A model generated the notes under the pieces. That model saw only the letters and a program-made list of their open reading frames with translations. It was not told the origin of the DNA and ran no database searches. From assembly GCA_021847015.1 (NCBI GenBank), contig JAJZVW010000001.1, forward strand, positions 186,001-250,000: DNA of 64,000 bases. Reading direction: 5' to 3'. Below are positions 28,123-35,956 of the stretch, piece after piece (the first letter of the stretch is position 1; the number at the start of each line of letters is the position of its first letter). This DNA comes from Pseudomonadota bacterium (lineage in GTDB: Bacteria > Pseudomonadota > Alphaproteobacteria > Rhodospirillales > Magnetospirillaceae). The translations under genes and the position numbers were made by a program.

Positions 28123-28764
28123 CTAATCGAAACTTGCAAGCAGCCTGTCGATCTCGGCCTGATCGGGAGCCGCATCGGGCAGTTGAGGACCGTTCAGCAA
28201 ATCCTCGTCGGTGAGGACGTTCCCATCGCCCGTGGCCTTCTCTTCCCGCGCTCCCGCACCGAAAACCTTCACCAGCGTTTCGACGCGATCTTCGATCACC
28301 TTGAGCACCCGGACCACCTTGGTGATCCGCTGGCCGGTCAGGTCCTGGAAGTTGCATGCCTCGTACATGCCTGTGGTGATTTCCATCAAACGCTCGGCGA
28401 CCTGCGGTTCCATGGCCGTCGAGAGGCCCTCCAGATGCTCGGCGGCATCCAGGATGCGATTGGTGGCGGCTTCCGTGGCGCCGATGATGGCATCGAGTTC
28501 GTCGGTGGCCGAGGGAATGAATTCGCTGCGAATCTCGTCGGGGCGGAGCGCGGCGATTTCCGTCCGGGCGGAGTGGATGTAGTCGGCCAGGGATTCGAGT
28601 TCGCGGTAGAGCCTGAGATCACCGGCGCTGATGTCGCCCGTAAGGGTGTCCAGCACCGCCCGCACGATCTCGGCCACCTCGTCGATGGGGACCATGTCGC
28701 CGCGCTCTTGGCGAATGGCGTCGAGGCGCAAGATCAGATCGCGATCGACACCTTTCACCGACAT
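28123..28764 (-). CDS. cheZ: CheZ-type CheY-P phosphatase
   Basis: The product has 213 residues. The long helical hairpin contains the catalytic region NFQDLTGQRITKVVRVL, with the Gln used by CheZ to place water on CheY-P. The C-terminal AEIDRLLASFD is the amphipathic helix that docks on CheY. CheZ is common in gamma- and betaproteobacteria and less usual in alphaproteobacteria, many of which drain phosphate through extra CheY proteins. It lies 21 bp after cheY and 7 bp before the giant repeat protein gene, so it belongs to the flagellar operon. The start ATG at 28764 follows gggagcgga. Confidence 0.88.
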   Translation of the reverse strand: MSVKGVDRDLILRLDAIRQERGDMVPIDEVAEIVRAVLDTLTGDISAGDLRLYRELESLADYIHSARTEIAALRPDEIRSEFIPSATDELDAIIGATEAATNRILDAAEHLEGLSTAMEPQVAERLMEITTGMYEACNFQDLTGQRITKVVRVLKVIEDRVETLVKVFGAGAREEKATGDGNVLTDEDLLNGPQLPDAAPDQAEIDRLLASFD

Positions 28765-28785
28765 GGCTCCGCTCCCTCGGCGGCC

Positions 28786-29172
28786 TTAGAAGTCGCCCAG
28801 AACACTCACCATCTTCGTCTTCAACGTTTCCGCGTTGAACGGCTTGACGATGTAGTTGGAGACGCCCGCCTCCTTGGCGGCGACGACATTTTCGGACTTC
28901 GATTCGGCCGTCACCATGATGAAGGGAATGCTCTTCAATTTGGGATCCGCACGCACTTCGCGAAGAAGCTGCAACCCCGTCATCGGCTCCATGTTCCAGT
29001 CGGAGATGATGAGACCGTAGTTTCCGACACGCAACATTTGCAGCGCCATCGATCCGTCCGTCGCCTCGTCGACGTTGACGAACCCAAGCTGCTTGAGCAG
29101 GTTTCGGACAATCCGCAGCATCGTCTTGTAATCATCGACGATGAGAATGTTGAGGTCCTTGCTGACAGCCAT
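28786..29172 (-). CDS. cheY: CheY-type response regulator
   Basis: The 128-residue receiver carries the acidic pair DD in ILIVDDYKTM, the phospho-acceptor Asp in IISDWNMEPM, Thr in MVTAES and Lys in VKPFN. There is no output domain, so it acts by binding the motor switch FliM, whose CheY-binding peptide is encoded three genes upstream. The ATG at 29172 has aaaggagctg in front. A 106-bp gap separates it from motE; a weak promoter-like pair (TTGCGC at 29266-29261, 17 bp, TTAATT at 29243-29238 on the minus strand) suggests possible separate expression. cheZ follows directly. Confidence 0.92.
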   Translation of the reverse strand: MAVSKDLNILIVDDYKTMLRIVRNLLKQLGFVNVDEATDGSMALQMLRVGNYGLIISDWNMEPMTGLQLLREVRADPKLKSIPFIMVTAESKSENVVAAKEAGVSNYIVKPFNAETLKTKMVSVLGDF

Positions 29173-29278
29173 CAATCAGCTCCTTTGAAGCATTGTCGCC
29201 ACGAACCGGTTGAAACCCGACAAGCCGCGATTTTCCTAATTAAGTCACCAGCCTATACCCGCGCAAGGTATTTTTCGC

Positions 29279-30034
29279 TCAACCACCGGCGGGTGGTGTC
29301 GGCAGGGGCATTTGACGGCGTTGCGCGAGCTCGGCCGTGACGTTCTTCGCCTTGGATGGATCCATTTCCGCCAGGATCGGCGCCACTTTCTGTTCTTTCA
29401 TCCGCTCGACGACCTCAAGCAGAATCTCCATGTCCAACTGCTCGAATATTTTCGCGGCGTCCTTGGGTTTCATATTCTCATAGATTTTCACCAGCGAGCG
29501 CATCTTATTGTCTTCCTGCTCGTTGTATTGCCTGAGCAGGCCTTCAATGGTGCTCTGAAGGCTTTTCATCTCCGCGACCTTACGGTCGATCTGGCTTTCC
29601 GCCGCTTTCAGCAAATCCTCGCGGCGTTCGATGTCCTTCTCGCGGGCATCGAGTTGCGCCCGGCGGGCCGACAGTTTTTCCAGAACGTCGATTTCCGTCT
29701 GAGTCATTTCGCCCGCGCCGGAATCGCCGTCCGAACCGCCGGCCGGCGGCCCCGCGGGTTGCGGCCCCGATTGCGGCTTGGCCGGAGCCGGAGAGGCGGG
29801 CGCGGCAACCGGGGCCTGCGGCGTCGCCGCCGCGACCTGCGCGGGCCCTTGCCCGCGCGGCGGCTGCTGCGCCTCCAGTTCGGTCCCCACCCTCACCGAG
29901 CCGGACAGGCCCCGCCAAATGTCGTGTATCCGCACCGACAGCATCAACGCCGCCGCGCCCATCAGCGCCGGCAGCAGCCGGAGCGTGGGCCGCGTCGAGG
30001 TCTTTTTCTTGCTGGTCTTCTTCACCGCCGCCAC
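29279..30034 (-). CDS. motE: MotE-family flagellar motility protein
   Basis: The product has 251 residues. One membrane helix near the N-terminus (TLRLLPALMGAAALMLSV) is followed by an Ala/Pro-rich spacer, a coiled coil (about 108-180, EKLSARRAQLDAREKDIERR) and a C-terminal helical domain of the MgtE-N type (MKPKDAAKIFEQLDMEILLEV). The Rhizobium MotE is a chaperone for the periplasmic motor protein MotC; the same topology is seen here, though MotC is not recognised. It starts with GTG at 30034 behind gaggtgag, 4 bp after the DUF6468 gene, which supports an operon. Confidence 0.8.
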   Translation of the reverse strand: MAAVKKTSKKKTSTRPTLRLLPALMGAAALMLSVRIHDIWRGLSGSVRVGTELEAQQPPRGQGPAQVAAATPQAPVAAPASPAPAKPQSGPQPAGPPAGGSDGDSGAGEMTQTEIDVLEKLSARRAQLDAREKDIERREDLLKAAESQIDRKVAEMKSLQSTIEGLLRQYNEQEDNKMRSLVKIYENMKPKDAAKIFEQLDMEILLEVVERMKEQKVAPILAEMDPSKAKNVTAELAQRRQMPLPTPPAGG

Positions 30035-30038
30035 CGGC

Positions 30039-30530
30039 TCACCTCATCGACTGGAGGGCGCGCAGCAACTCGCGCTCGGCTTCGGAACGCTCGTCGATGT
30101 CGATTTCGGCGACGGCCGCCGCCGCGGCGACGGCCGCGGTGGCCTGCTGGGCCGCCTTGCCACCGGGCCGGGGCGCGGCACCCGGCTGTGGCGGGCTGCG
30201 GACCTCGTTGCGGGCGGAGCGCACCGCATTCTCCAACCGATTGGCCATGGTATCGGCGCGCTCGATCATGAAGGCGAGGTCGTCGCGCAAGGAGTGCGCC
30301 CGTTCGACCCGTTCTTGCAGCGAGCCGCCGGCTTCCTCGGCCGCGCGCTTCAGTTTCGGGATCGAGGATTCCGCCCGCACCGTCGCTTCGTTGAAGTTGA
30401 CGATGGTCTTCGCCAGATCGTCGCGGTTCTTGCGCAACGAGGTCAGCCGGTTGTTCAGCATGACGGCGTAAGCGATGGTGGCCACCAACAAGGCCGCGAC
30501 GATGAGATCGAGAAGAATCCTCCAGTCCAC
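30039..30530 (-). CDS. DUF6468-type membrane-anchored protein of the flagellar operon
   Basis: The product has 163 residues. One N-terminal membrane helix (LLDLIVAALLVATIAYAVML) is followed by a long helix or coiled coil (about 40-115) and an Ala/Pro-rich tail ending ERELLRALQSMR. It resembles the small DUF6468 proteins found between fliM and motE in Rhodospirillales; its function is unknown. The GTG at 30530 is chosen because it sits 4 bp after the fliM stop with ggggag in front. The longer frame from 30656 would overlap fliM by 122 bp. Strict co-transcription with fliM and motE makes a motor-assembly role likely. Confidence 0.75.
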   Translation of the reverse strand: MDWRILLDLIVAALLVATIAYAVMLNNRLTSLRKNRDDLAKTIVNFNEATVRAESSIPKLKRAAEEAGGSLQERVERAHSLRDDLAFMIERADTMANRLENAVRSARNEVRSPPQPGAAPRPGGKAAQQATAAVAAAAAVAEIDIDERSEAERELLRALQSMR

Positions 30531-30534
30531 CGCG

Positions 30535-31716
30535 TCACTCCCCGAAGAGCTTTTCGTCGACGCGAATGGCGATATGCTGGCCTTTCCGCCCCATCCGGCC
30601 GCGGAACATGGGAATGTCGCCGCACCGCATATCGACGCCGGAATCGGGTGTCGCATTGAGCATGAACTTGGAGCCGACGCGCCAGGACAGGACGTCGCGC
30701 AGATTCATCACCTGCTCGTCGAGCACCGCCTTCATCTGCACCTCGGTAAGCCACAGTTCCTCGGCCAAGTGGGTTTCCCAAATCGAATCGCGCCCGAATT
30801 TCTCGCCCATGAACATCTGCAACAGCAGTTCGCGCACGGGTTCGAGGGTCGCGTAGGGCAGCAGCAATTCGAGGCGGCCGCCGCGGTCTTCCATGTCGAT
30901 CCTGAGCTTGGCGACGATGGCGGCGTTGGACGGACGGGAAATGGTGGCGAAGCGGGGATTGGTCTCCAGCCGGTCGAAGCGGAAGGTCACCGGCGACAGA
31001 GGATCGAACGCCGCGGAGAGATCCGACAGGACGACGTGGACCATGCGCTCCACGAGGTTGCGTTCGATGGTCGTATAGGGACGCCCCTCGATTCGCATGG
31101 CGGCGGTTCCGCGCCGCCCGCCCAACAGCACGTCCACGATGGAGTAGATGAGGGAGGAATCCACCGTCAGCAGGCCGAAATTATCCCATTCCTCGGCCTT
31201 GAACACCGCCAGCATCGCCGGCAGCGGGATCGAGTTCAGATAGTCGCCGAAACGCAGGGAAAGAATATTGTCGAGCGACACTTCCACGTTGTCGGACGTG
31301 AAGTTGCGCATCGACGTGGACATCATGCGCACGAGGCGGTCGAACACCACCTCGAGCATCGGCAGACGCTCGTAGGATACCAGGGCCGAATTGAGGATGG
31401 CCTGGATGCCCGATTTGTCGTCGCCATGGCCATGGTCGTCATCGAAACCCAGAAGGGAGTCGATTTCGTCCTGGTTGAGGACGCGGGCCGCTTCCTTGGG
31501 CATGGCCGGAGCCGCGTCCGCGGCGGCGTCGTCGCCGCCCCCGAGCATGGCCTCCCATTCGGCCGCCATGGCGTCGGCATCGCCGCCGCCGCTCTCGCTC
31601 TCGCCCTCGCCGCCGCCCCCGCCCTCACCTTCGCCGCCGGCCATGGCGGCCCATTCCCGCATCAGGGCTTCTTCATCGTCGGAAGATCTTGTCTGGCCGC
31701 CTTCGGTTTCCGCCAC
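30535..31716 (-). CDS. fliM: Flagellar motor switch protein FliM
   Basis: The 393-residue protein forms the middle ring of the C-ring switch. The CheY-P docking peptide reads LNQDEIDSLLGF near residue 80, followed by the CheC-like middle domain and a SpoA-like C-terminus (LSWRVGSKFMLNA and on). Before the docking peptide is an unusual acidic, Gly/Glu-rich stretch holding two similar units (EALMREWAAMAGG and DAMAAEWEAMLGG). FliM of E. coli begins almost directly with the docking peptide, so this extension is extra. Translation begins with GTG at 31716 and a weak ribosome site, 24 bp after fliL. Confidence 0.93.
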   Translation of the reverse strand: MAETEGGQTRSSDDEEALMREWAAMAGGEGEGGGGGEGESESGGGDADAMAAEWEAMLGGGDDAAADAAPAMPKEAARVLNQDEIDSLLGFDDDHGHGDDKSGIQAILNSALVSYERLPMLEVVFDRLVRMMSTSMRNFTSDNVEVSLDNILSLRFGDYLNSIPLPAMLAVFKAEEWDNFGLLTVDSSLIYSIVDVLLGGRRGTAAMRIEGRPYTTIERNLVERMVHVVLSDLSAAFDPLSPVTFRFDRLETNPRFATISRPSNAAIVAKLRIDMEDRGGRLELLLPYATLEPVRELLLQMFMGEKFGRDSIWETHLAEELWLTEVQMKAVLDEQVMNLRDVLSWRVGSKFMLNATPDSGVDMRCGDIPMFRGRMGRKGQHIAIRVDEKLFGE

Positions 31717-31740
31717 TATCGCACCCGTCTAGAGCCGGTC

Positions 31741-32277
31741 CTATTGGACCAGCATTTCCCGGAACAACACGTCCTTGACCTTGGCCGGCTTGCTGGCGGC
31801 CGACACACGGGTCAACAATTCCTCGCGGAGCAGATGCATGCCGGCCGCACCTTGCAGGTCTTCGATTCTGAGTTCGCGCAGATAAATCTGGAAGGCATCG
31901 ACGATGCGGGGCATCACCGCTTCGATACGCGCCTGATCCGCGGGATCCTCCAACTCCAAGGCGACCCGGATTTTCAGAAATGCCTGCTTGCGGCCGTTGC
32001 TTTGGAGGTTCACCAGCATTTCCGGCAAATCCATGAACGTCGGCGGAAGATTGGCTTTGGCCGCTTCCAGCTTCGCCTTGCTGTCGCCTCCCCTCACGAT
32101 GCCCATCAGGCCATCGAGGGCGCCCGTGAAATACAGACCGGCGCCGGCGCCGATGATCGCCACGAGGGGCAGGACGATGAACAGGATCTTCTTGACCGGA
32201 AATTTGCGGGTCTCCACCTCCGGAAGGTCTTCGGAGCCTTCGCCTTCTTCGAAATCTTCTTCGAGATCTTCCGCCAT
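31741..32277 (-). CDS. fliL: Flagellar basal-body protein FliL
   Basis: The product has 178 residues. An acidic cytoplasmic N-terminus (EDLEEDFEEGEGSEDLPEVE) precedes one membrane helix (ILFIVLPLVAIIGAGAGLYF) and a periplasmic stomatin-like domain (FMDLPEMLVNLQ.GR..FLKIRVALEL). FliL rings stators and modulates their action. It is the first gene of the minus-strand flagellar operon, divergent from flgF across 271 bp. That gap holds a sigma-54 promoter facing flgF; none is recognisable facing fliL. It is a normal family member. Confidence 0.93.
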   Translation of the reverse strand: MAEDLEEDFEEGEGSEDLPEVETRKFPVKKILFIVLPLVAIIGAGAGLYFTGALDGLMGIVRGGDSKAKLEAAKANLPPTFMDLPEMLVNLQSNGRKQAFLKIRVALELEDPADQARIEAVMPRIVDAFQIYLRELRIEDLQGAAGMHLLREELLTRVSAASKPAKVKDVLFREMLVQ

Positions 32278-32415
32278 TTCCCCGTCCGCCAGTCACAGCC
32301 GCAGCGCCCGCCGACCGTTGTCGGTGCCGCACGTCGTCATGCTCAAGGTAGCCCCGGCCGGTTAACAGAAAGTTGAGCCTGTTCGCGCGGAAGGGGTAAG
32401 GGGGCAATTACTGCC

Positions 32416-32430
32416 GGGCAAGCGCTGCCC
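32416..32430. promoter_or_regulatory. Palindrome in the fliL/flgF divergent region, possible activator site
   Basis: gggca-agcgc-tgccc is a 15-bp palindrome centred 77 bp upstream of the sigma-54 promoter start. Activators of this promoter class bind roughly 100 bp upstream and the Caulobacter FlbD site is similarly CGGCAA-rich; this is inference from position and base pattern. Confidence 0.3.
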
Positions 32431-32492
32431 GTTCAGTGCGCCCCCCGGGGGGGAAACCGCCGAAATCTGGGCTCCTTGCCCCGACGCGCAAC

Positions 32493-32508
32493 TGGCACAC
32501 CCCGTGCA
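32493..32508 (+). promoter_or_regulatory. Sigma-54 type promoter of the flgF operon
   Basis: TGGCACaccccgTGCA has GG and GC at exactly the -24/-12 spacing (12 bp between the first bases) and a full TGGCAC half. Transcription would start near 32519, about 30 bp before the flgF ATG at 32549. Sigma-54 control of middle or late flagellar genes is known in several alphaproteobacteria. Confidence 0.7.
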
Positions 32509-32548
32509 GGGAAAGCGGCGTGTCGCAATGCCGTAAGGGTTGGAGACG

Positions 32549-33295
32549 ATGGAGAACACGACCTACATCGCGCTGTCGCGCCAAGCCGCCCTTTGGCGCC
32601 AGATGGAAGTGGTCGCCAACAACATGGCCAATGCCAACACCACTGGCTACAAGGCCAAGCACATGCTGTTCAGCGAGTACCTGATGCCGACCCGCTCCAC
32701 CAATCGGGCCGTCGGCGACAAGCTTTCCTTCGTCCAGGACAGGGGCGAAGTCCGGGACGACCGCGAGGGGCCGATAACCCAGACCGGCAACCCCCTGGAT
32801 CTGGCCTTGCACGGAGACGGCTACTTCCAGGTCGAGACCGAGGCGGGCATGCGCTACACGCGCAACGGCCACTTCCGCCTGGACGAAGGCGGCATGCTGG
32901 TCAACAGCGACGGCTTGGCGGTGATGGACGTCCGCGACCAGCCGATCATTTTCGCTCCCAACGAGACGAAGATCAACGTCACCCCCGACGGCACCGTGAC
33001 GACCGAGAACGGCCTGGTGGCCAAACTCAAAGTGGCGACGTTCGCCAACCCGCAGGACCTCCGCGCCGCCGGCGGCGGGCTCTTAGAGACGGCTCAGACG
33101 CCCGACATCGCCAGCCGGCCGCAAATCGCTCAGAGAATGCTCGAAGAATCCAACGTCCAGCCCGTGGTCGAGATGACGAATATGATGACGATCCTTCGCG
33201 AATACGAGGCCAACCAGAACATCATCGAGGCCGAAAACAACCGCATGATCAAAGCCATGCAGGTCTTGAGTCAAACCCAGACCGCCCAGGGCTGA
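32549..33295 (+). CDS. flgF: Flagellar proximal rod protein FlgF
   Basis: The product has 248 residues. It has the N-terminal rod signature ALSRQAALWRQMEVVANNMANANTTGYKA, a middle domain with GDGYFQVETEAGMRYTRNGHF, and a C-terminal helix (EYEANQNIIEAENNRMIKAMQVL) that pairs with the N-terminal one. It assembles into the rod crossing the periplasm. The ATG at 32549 follows ttggagacg; a TTG at 32540 is possible but less likely. It is first of four genes (flgF, flgG, flgA, flgH) behind the sigma-54 promoter, with gaps of 25, 9 and 21 bp. The alphaproteobacterial gene order is the same. Confidence 0.92.
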   Translation: MENTTYIALSRQAALWRQMEVVANNMANANTTGYKAKHMLFSEYLMPTRSTNRAVGDKLSFVQDRGEVRDDREGPITQTGNPLDLALHGDGYFQVETEAGMRYTRNGHFRLDEGGMLVNSDGLAVMDVRDQPIIFAPNETKINVTPDGTVTTENGLVAKLKVATFANPQDLRAAGGGLLETAQTPDIASRPQIAQRMLEESNVQPVVEMTNMMTILREYEANQNIIEAENNRMIKAMQVLSQTQTAQG

Positions 33296-33320
33296 GGGTC
33301 CAGAGGAGAGGTAGACGACC

Positions 33321-34106
33321 ATGCGTACGCTCAGCATCGCCGCCACCGGCATGATGGCCCAGCAGACCAACGTGGAAGTGATTTCGAACAACATCGCCAA
33401 CATGAACACCACCGCCTACAACCGTCGGCGGCCGGAATTCACGGACCTGCTCTATCAGAACATCCAGCGGATCGGCACGACCTCGTCCGACATGGGCACC
33501 ATCGTGCCGAGCGGCATCCAGCTTGGCCTGGGCGTGAAAACCACCGCCGTCTACCGCATCACCGAGCCCGGCTCGCTCCAGAACACCAACAACACCCTGG
33601 ACCTCGCCGTCCAGGGCAGGGGTTATTTCAAGGTCCTGCTTCCGTCGGGCGAATACGCCTATACCCGGGACGGCACCTTCCAGCTTTCCCCTACCGGCCA
33701 GATCGTCACCCAGCAGGGGTACCAGGTCATGCCGGGCATCTCCATCGACAACAACGCCACCGGCGTGACCATCGATACGACGGGGCAGGTGAACGAGAAC
33801 CTGTCCGGTCAGATCACGCCGGCCATCAAGGGCCAGTTCACGATAACCATCTTCCCGAACGATGCCGGCCTTGAAGCGACGGGGGACAACCTGTTCCTGG
33901 CCACCCCCGCCTCCGGCAACCCGCTGGACGCCACGCCGGGCAAGCCCGGCTACGGCACCATCCTCCAGGGCTATCTCGAAACCTCCAACGTCAATGTCGT
34001 GTCGGAGGTCACCGATCTGATCAGCGCCCAGCGCGCCTACGAGATGAACTCCAAGGTCATCCAAGCCGCCGACGAGATGCTGAACACCGTCAATCAGCTG
34101 AAGTGA
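33321..34106 (+). CDS. flgG: Flagellar distal rod protein FlgG
   Basis: The product has 261 residues. It starts MRTLSIAATGMMAQQTNVEV with the rod consensus NNIANMNTTAYNRRR, carries the FlgG-specific loop after it (EFTDLLYQNIQRIG) that fixes rod straightness, and ends with EMNSKVIQAADEMLNTVNQL. It forms the distal rod within the P and L rings encoded nearby. The ribosome site agaggagaggt is strong. Length and motifs are typical. It is co-transcribed with flgF upstream and flgA downstream. Confidence 0.95.
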   Translation: MRTLSIAATGMMAQQTNVEVISNNIANMNTTAYNRRRPEFTDLLYQNIQRIGTTSSDMGTIVPSGIQLGLGVKTTAVYRITEPGSLQNTNNTLDLAVQGRGYFKVLLPSGEYAYTRDGTFQLSPTGQIVTQQGYQVMPGISIDNNATGVTIDTTGQVNENLSGQITPAIKGQFTITIFPNDAGLEATGDNLFLATPASGNPLDATPGKPGYGTILQGYLETSNVNVVSEVTDLISAQRAYEMNSKVIQAADEMLNTVNQLK

Positions 34107-34115
34107 TGGGGTGCC

Positions 34116-35072
34116 ATGAAACACGTCATCCTCGCCCTCCTCCTCTCCCTCGGCCTGCCCGTGCTGGCCGTCGCCGCAGGGCTTCCGGTGCAACTCCGTT
34201 CGGAGGCCACCATCAACGGCGACGCGATCCGGCTCGGCGACCTCTGGGATAATCTCGGCGACAAGGCCGGCACCGCGATCGCCGCGGCGCCGCAGCCGGG
34301 CCGGCGGGTCACCCTGGACGCGCGCTGGCTGGCGGCGGTGGCCGGCACCAACGGCATCGACTGGCATCCTTCCAGCCCATTCGACCGCATCGTCGTCGAG
34401 CGCGCCGGGCGCACCGTCGATCCGGCGTCGATCGAAAGCGCGGTCCGTGAGGCGCTGGCCATGCAGGGGCTTCCCCAGGGAACCGGCTTCGAACTCTCCA
34501 GCCGCTCGGCTCTCGCAATCGTCATTCCCGCCGATGCCCAGCCGGATGTGGCGGTCCACGACCTCGACGTCGACCAGAGGACGCAGCGGTTCTCCGCCAC
34601 CGTCGAGGTGCCGGCGGGAGCCCCGAACGCCATCCGCGTCCGTGTGTCGGGACGCACCTTCACGACGACCAAGATCCCGGTCCTCAATCGGACCGTGGCG
34701 CGCGGCGATGTCATCGGCGAACGCGACATCGATTGGCTCGACGTTCGCGACGACAATATGCGGCGCGACATAGCGCTCGAACCCCGCGAACTGGTCGGCA
34801 TGGAACCGCGGTTCCAGGTCAAGGCCGGCATGCCGGTTCGGCTGGCGGATTTGCAGCGGCCCATTCTGGTGTCCCGCAACTCGACCGTAACGATGGTCCT
34901 GCGGACTCCGTACATGACGCTGACCAGCCAGGGCCGAGCCACCGAGGATGGCGGACGCGGCGATATCGTCCACGTCACCAACACCCAGACGAAGCAAGTC
35001 GTCGAGGCGTTGGTTGAAGGGCCGGGGACCGTGTCGGTGGCCCTCAACACGCCGCGCGCCCTGTCCAATTAG
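34116..35072 (+). CDS. flgA: P-ring assembly chaperone FlgA
   Basis: The product has 318 residues. A Sec signal peptide (MKHVILALLLSLGLPVLAVAA) takes it to the periplasm. The C-terminal half is the SAF-type domain (VLNRTVARGDVIGERDIDWLDV through KAGMPVRLADLQRPILVSRN). It escorts FlgI to the rod so that the P ring forms. The N-terminal 180 residues are longer than in the E. coli protein and resemble the long FlgA of alphaproteobacteria. It lies 9 bp after flgG; flgI itself is not in the window. Confidence 0.9.
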   Translation: MKHVILALLLSLGLPVLAVAAGLPVQLRSEATINGDAIRLGDLWDNLGDKAGTAIAAAPQPGRRVTLDARWLAAVAGTNGIDWHPSSPFDRIVVERAGRTVDPASIESAVREALAMQGLPQGTGFELSSRSALAIVIPADAQPDVAVHDLDVDQRTQRFSATVEVPAGAPNAIRVRVSGRTFTTTKIPVLNRTVARGDVIGERDIDWLDVRDDNMRRDIALEPRELVGMEPRFQVKAGMPVRLADLQRPILVSRNSTVTMVLRTPYMTLTSQGRATEDGGRGDIVHVTNTQTKQVVEALVEGPGTVSVALNTPRALSN

Positions 35073-35093
35073 CGGCGCGGCAAGGAACCAGCC

Positions 35094-35870
35094 ATGAAGA
35101 CGCCCTCCCCGCCCTTCGCCGTCCTTTCCGCCGTGACGCGGCTCGCCGCCGTGGTCGGCGCCCTGGGGACGCTTGCCGCCTGCAACACCGTCGAGCGGCT
35201 GTCGGAAATGGGGTCCGGCCCGCAAGTCTCCGGCATTCAGAACCCCCTCCAGCGCCCGGGCTACCAGCCGGTGTCGATGCCCATGCCGCAACCCGTCGCT
35301 CCGCCGCAGAGCGCCAGCTCGCTTTGGCGTGCGGGGGCGCGGGCCTTCTTCAAGGACCAGCGCGCCAAGGACGTGGGCGACATCGTGACCGTCTCCCTGT
35401 CCCTCAACGACAGCGCTTCCTTCGGCACCAGCCTGAACCGCAGCCGCACCGATTCCGAGGCCGCCAACGCCACCAATTTCCTGGGCTTCGAGAGCAAGCT
35501 GTCGAACATCCTGCCCAAGTCGGTCGATCCCGCCTCTCTGCTCAACCTGGGATCGAGCTCCAGCGCGGTGACGGCGGGCACGACCGGGCGCGCCGACTCG
35601 ATGACCACCAACATCGCCGCCACCATCACGCAGGTTCTGCCCAACGGCAACCTGGTGATCGCCGGCCGTCAGGAAATGCGCGTGAACTTCGAGTTGCGGG
35701 AATTGACCATCCAGGGCGTCATCCGCCCCGAGGACATCAGTACCCAGAACACGGTCACCTACGACAAGATCGCCGAGGCCCGAATCTATTACGGCGGGCG
35801 CGGCGTCGCCAGCGACGTCGCCCAACCGCGCTACGGCCAGGAACTTATCGACATCCTTTTCCCGTTCTGA
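35094..35870 (+). CDS. flgH: Flagellar L-ring lipoprotein FlgH
   Basis: The product has 258 residues. The lipobox LAAC (Cys near residue 30) sends it to the outer membrane, where it forms the L ring around the rod. Family motifs include the SLWR start of the mature core, AKDVGDIVTVSLSLNDSA, the repeated TNFLGFESKLSNILP region and the closing NTVTYDKIAEARIYYGGRG. It ends the four-gene flg operon. A strong hairpin follows the stop codon. Confidence 0.95.
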   Translation: MKTPSPPFAVLSAVTRLAAVVGALGTLAACNTVERLSEMGSGPQVSGIQNPLQRPGYQPVSMPMPQPVAPPQSASSLWRAGARAFFKDQRAKDVGDIVTVSLSLNDSASFGTSLNRSRTDSEAANATNFLGFESKLSNILPKSVDPASLLNLGSSSSAVTAGTTGRADSMTTNIAATITQVLPNGNLVIAGRQEMRVNFELRELTIQGVIRPEDISTQNTVTYDKIAEARIYYGGRGVASDVAQPRYGQELIDILFPF

Positions 35871-35886
35871 AACCCGCCCTCGCCCG

Positions 35887-35909
35887 ATCCCCCTCCGGTG
35901 GAGGGGGAT
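35887..35909 (+). terminator. Terminator hairpin of the flg operon
   Basis: A perfect 10-bp stem atccccctcc (35887-35896) pairs with 35900-35909 over a 3-nt loop, 17 bp after the flgH stop. No long T-run follows. Confidence 0.6.
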
Positions 35910-35956
35910 GCCCCCTTGGACTCATACCCCTGGCGGCACGCGCCCGCGCGATCGAC

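Noticed and set aside
24849-28214. 1121-codon plus-strand open frame
   Set aside because: It mirrors the AMIN/TPR-type gene and has Arg/Gln-rich translation without motifs; the minus frame has the expected domains.
32278-32415. Sigma-54 promoter facing fliL
   Set aside because: GG and GC pairs exist (for example in ggcagtaattgc) but are 10, not 12, bases apart.
33249-35825. 858-codon minus-strand open frame across flgG, flgA and flgH
   Set aside because: The plus-strand genes are unmistakable; this is a GC-bias shadow.
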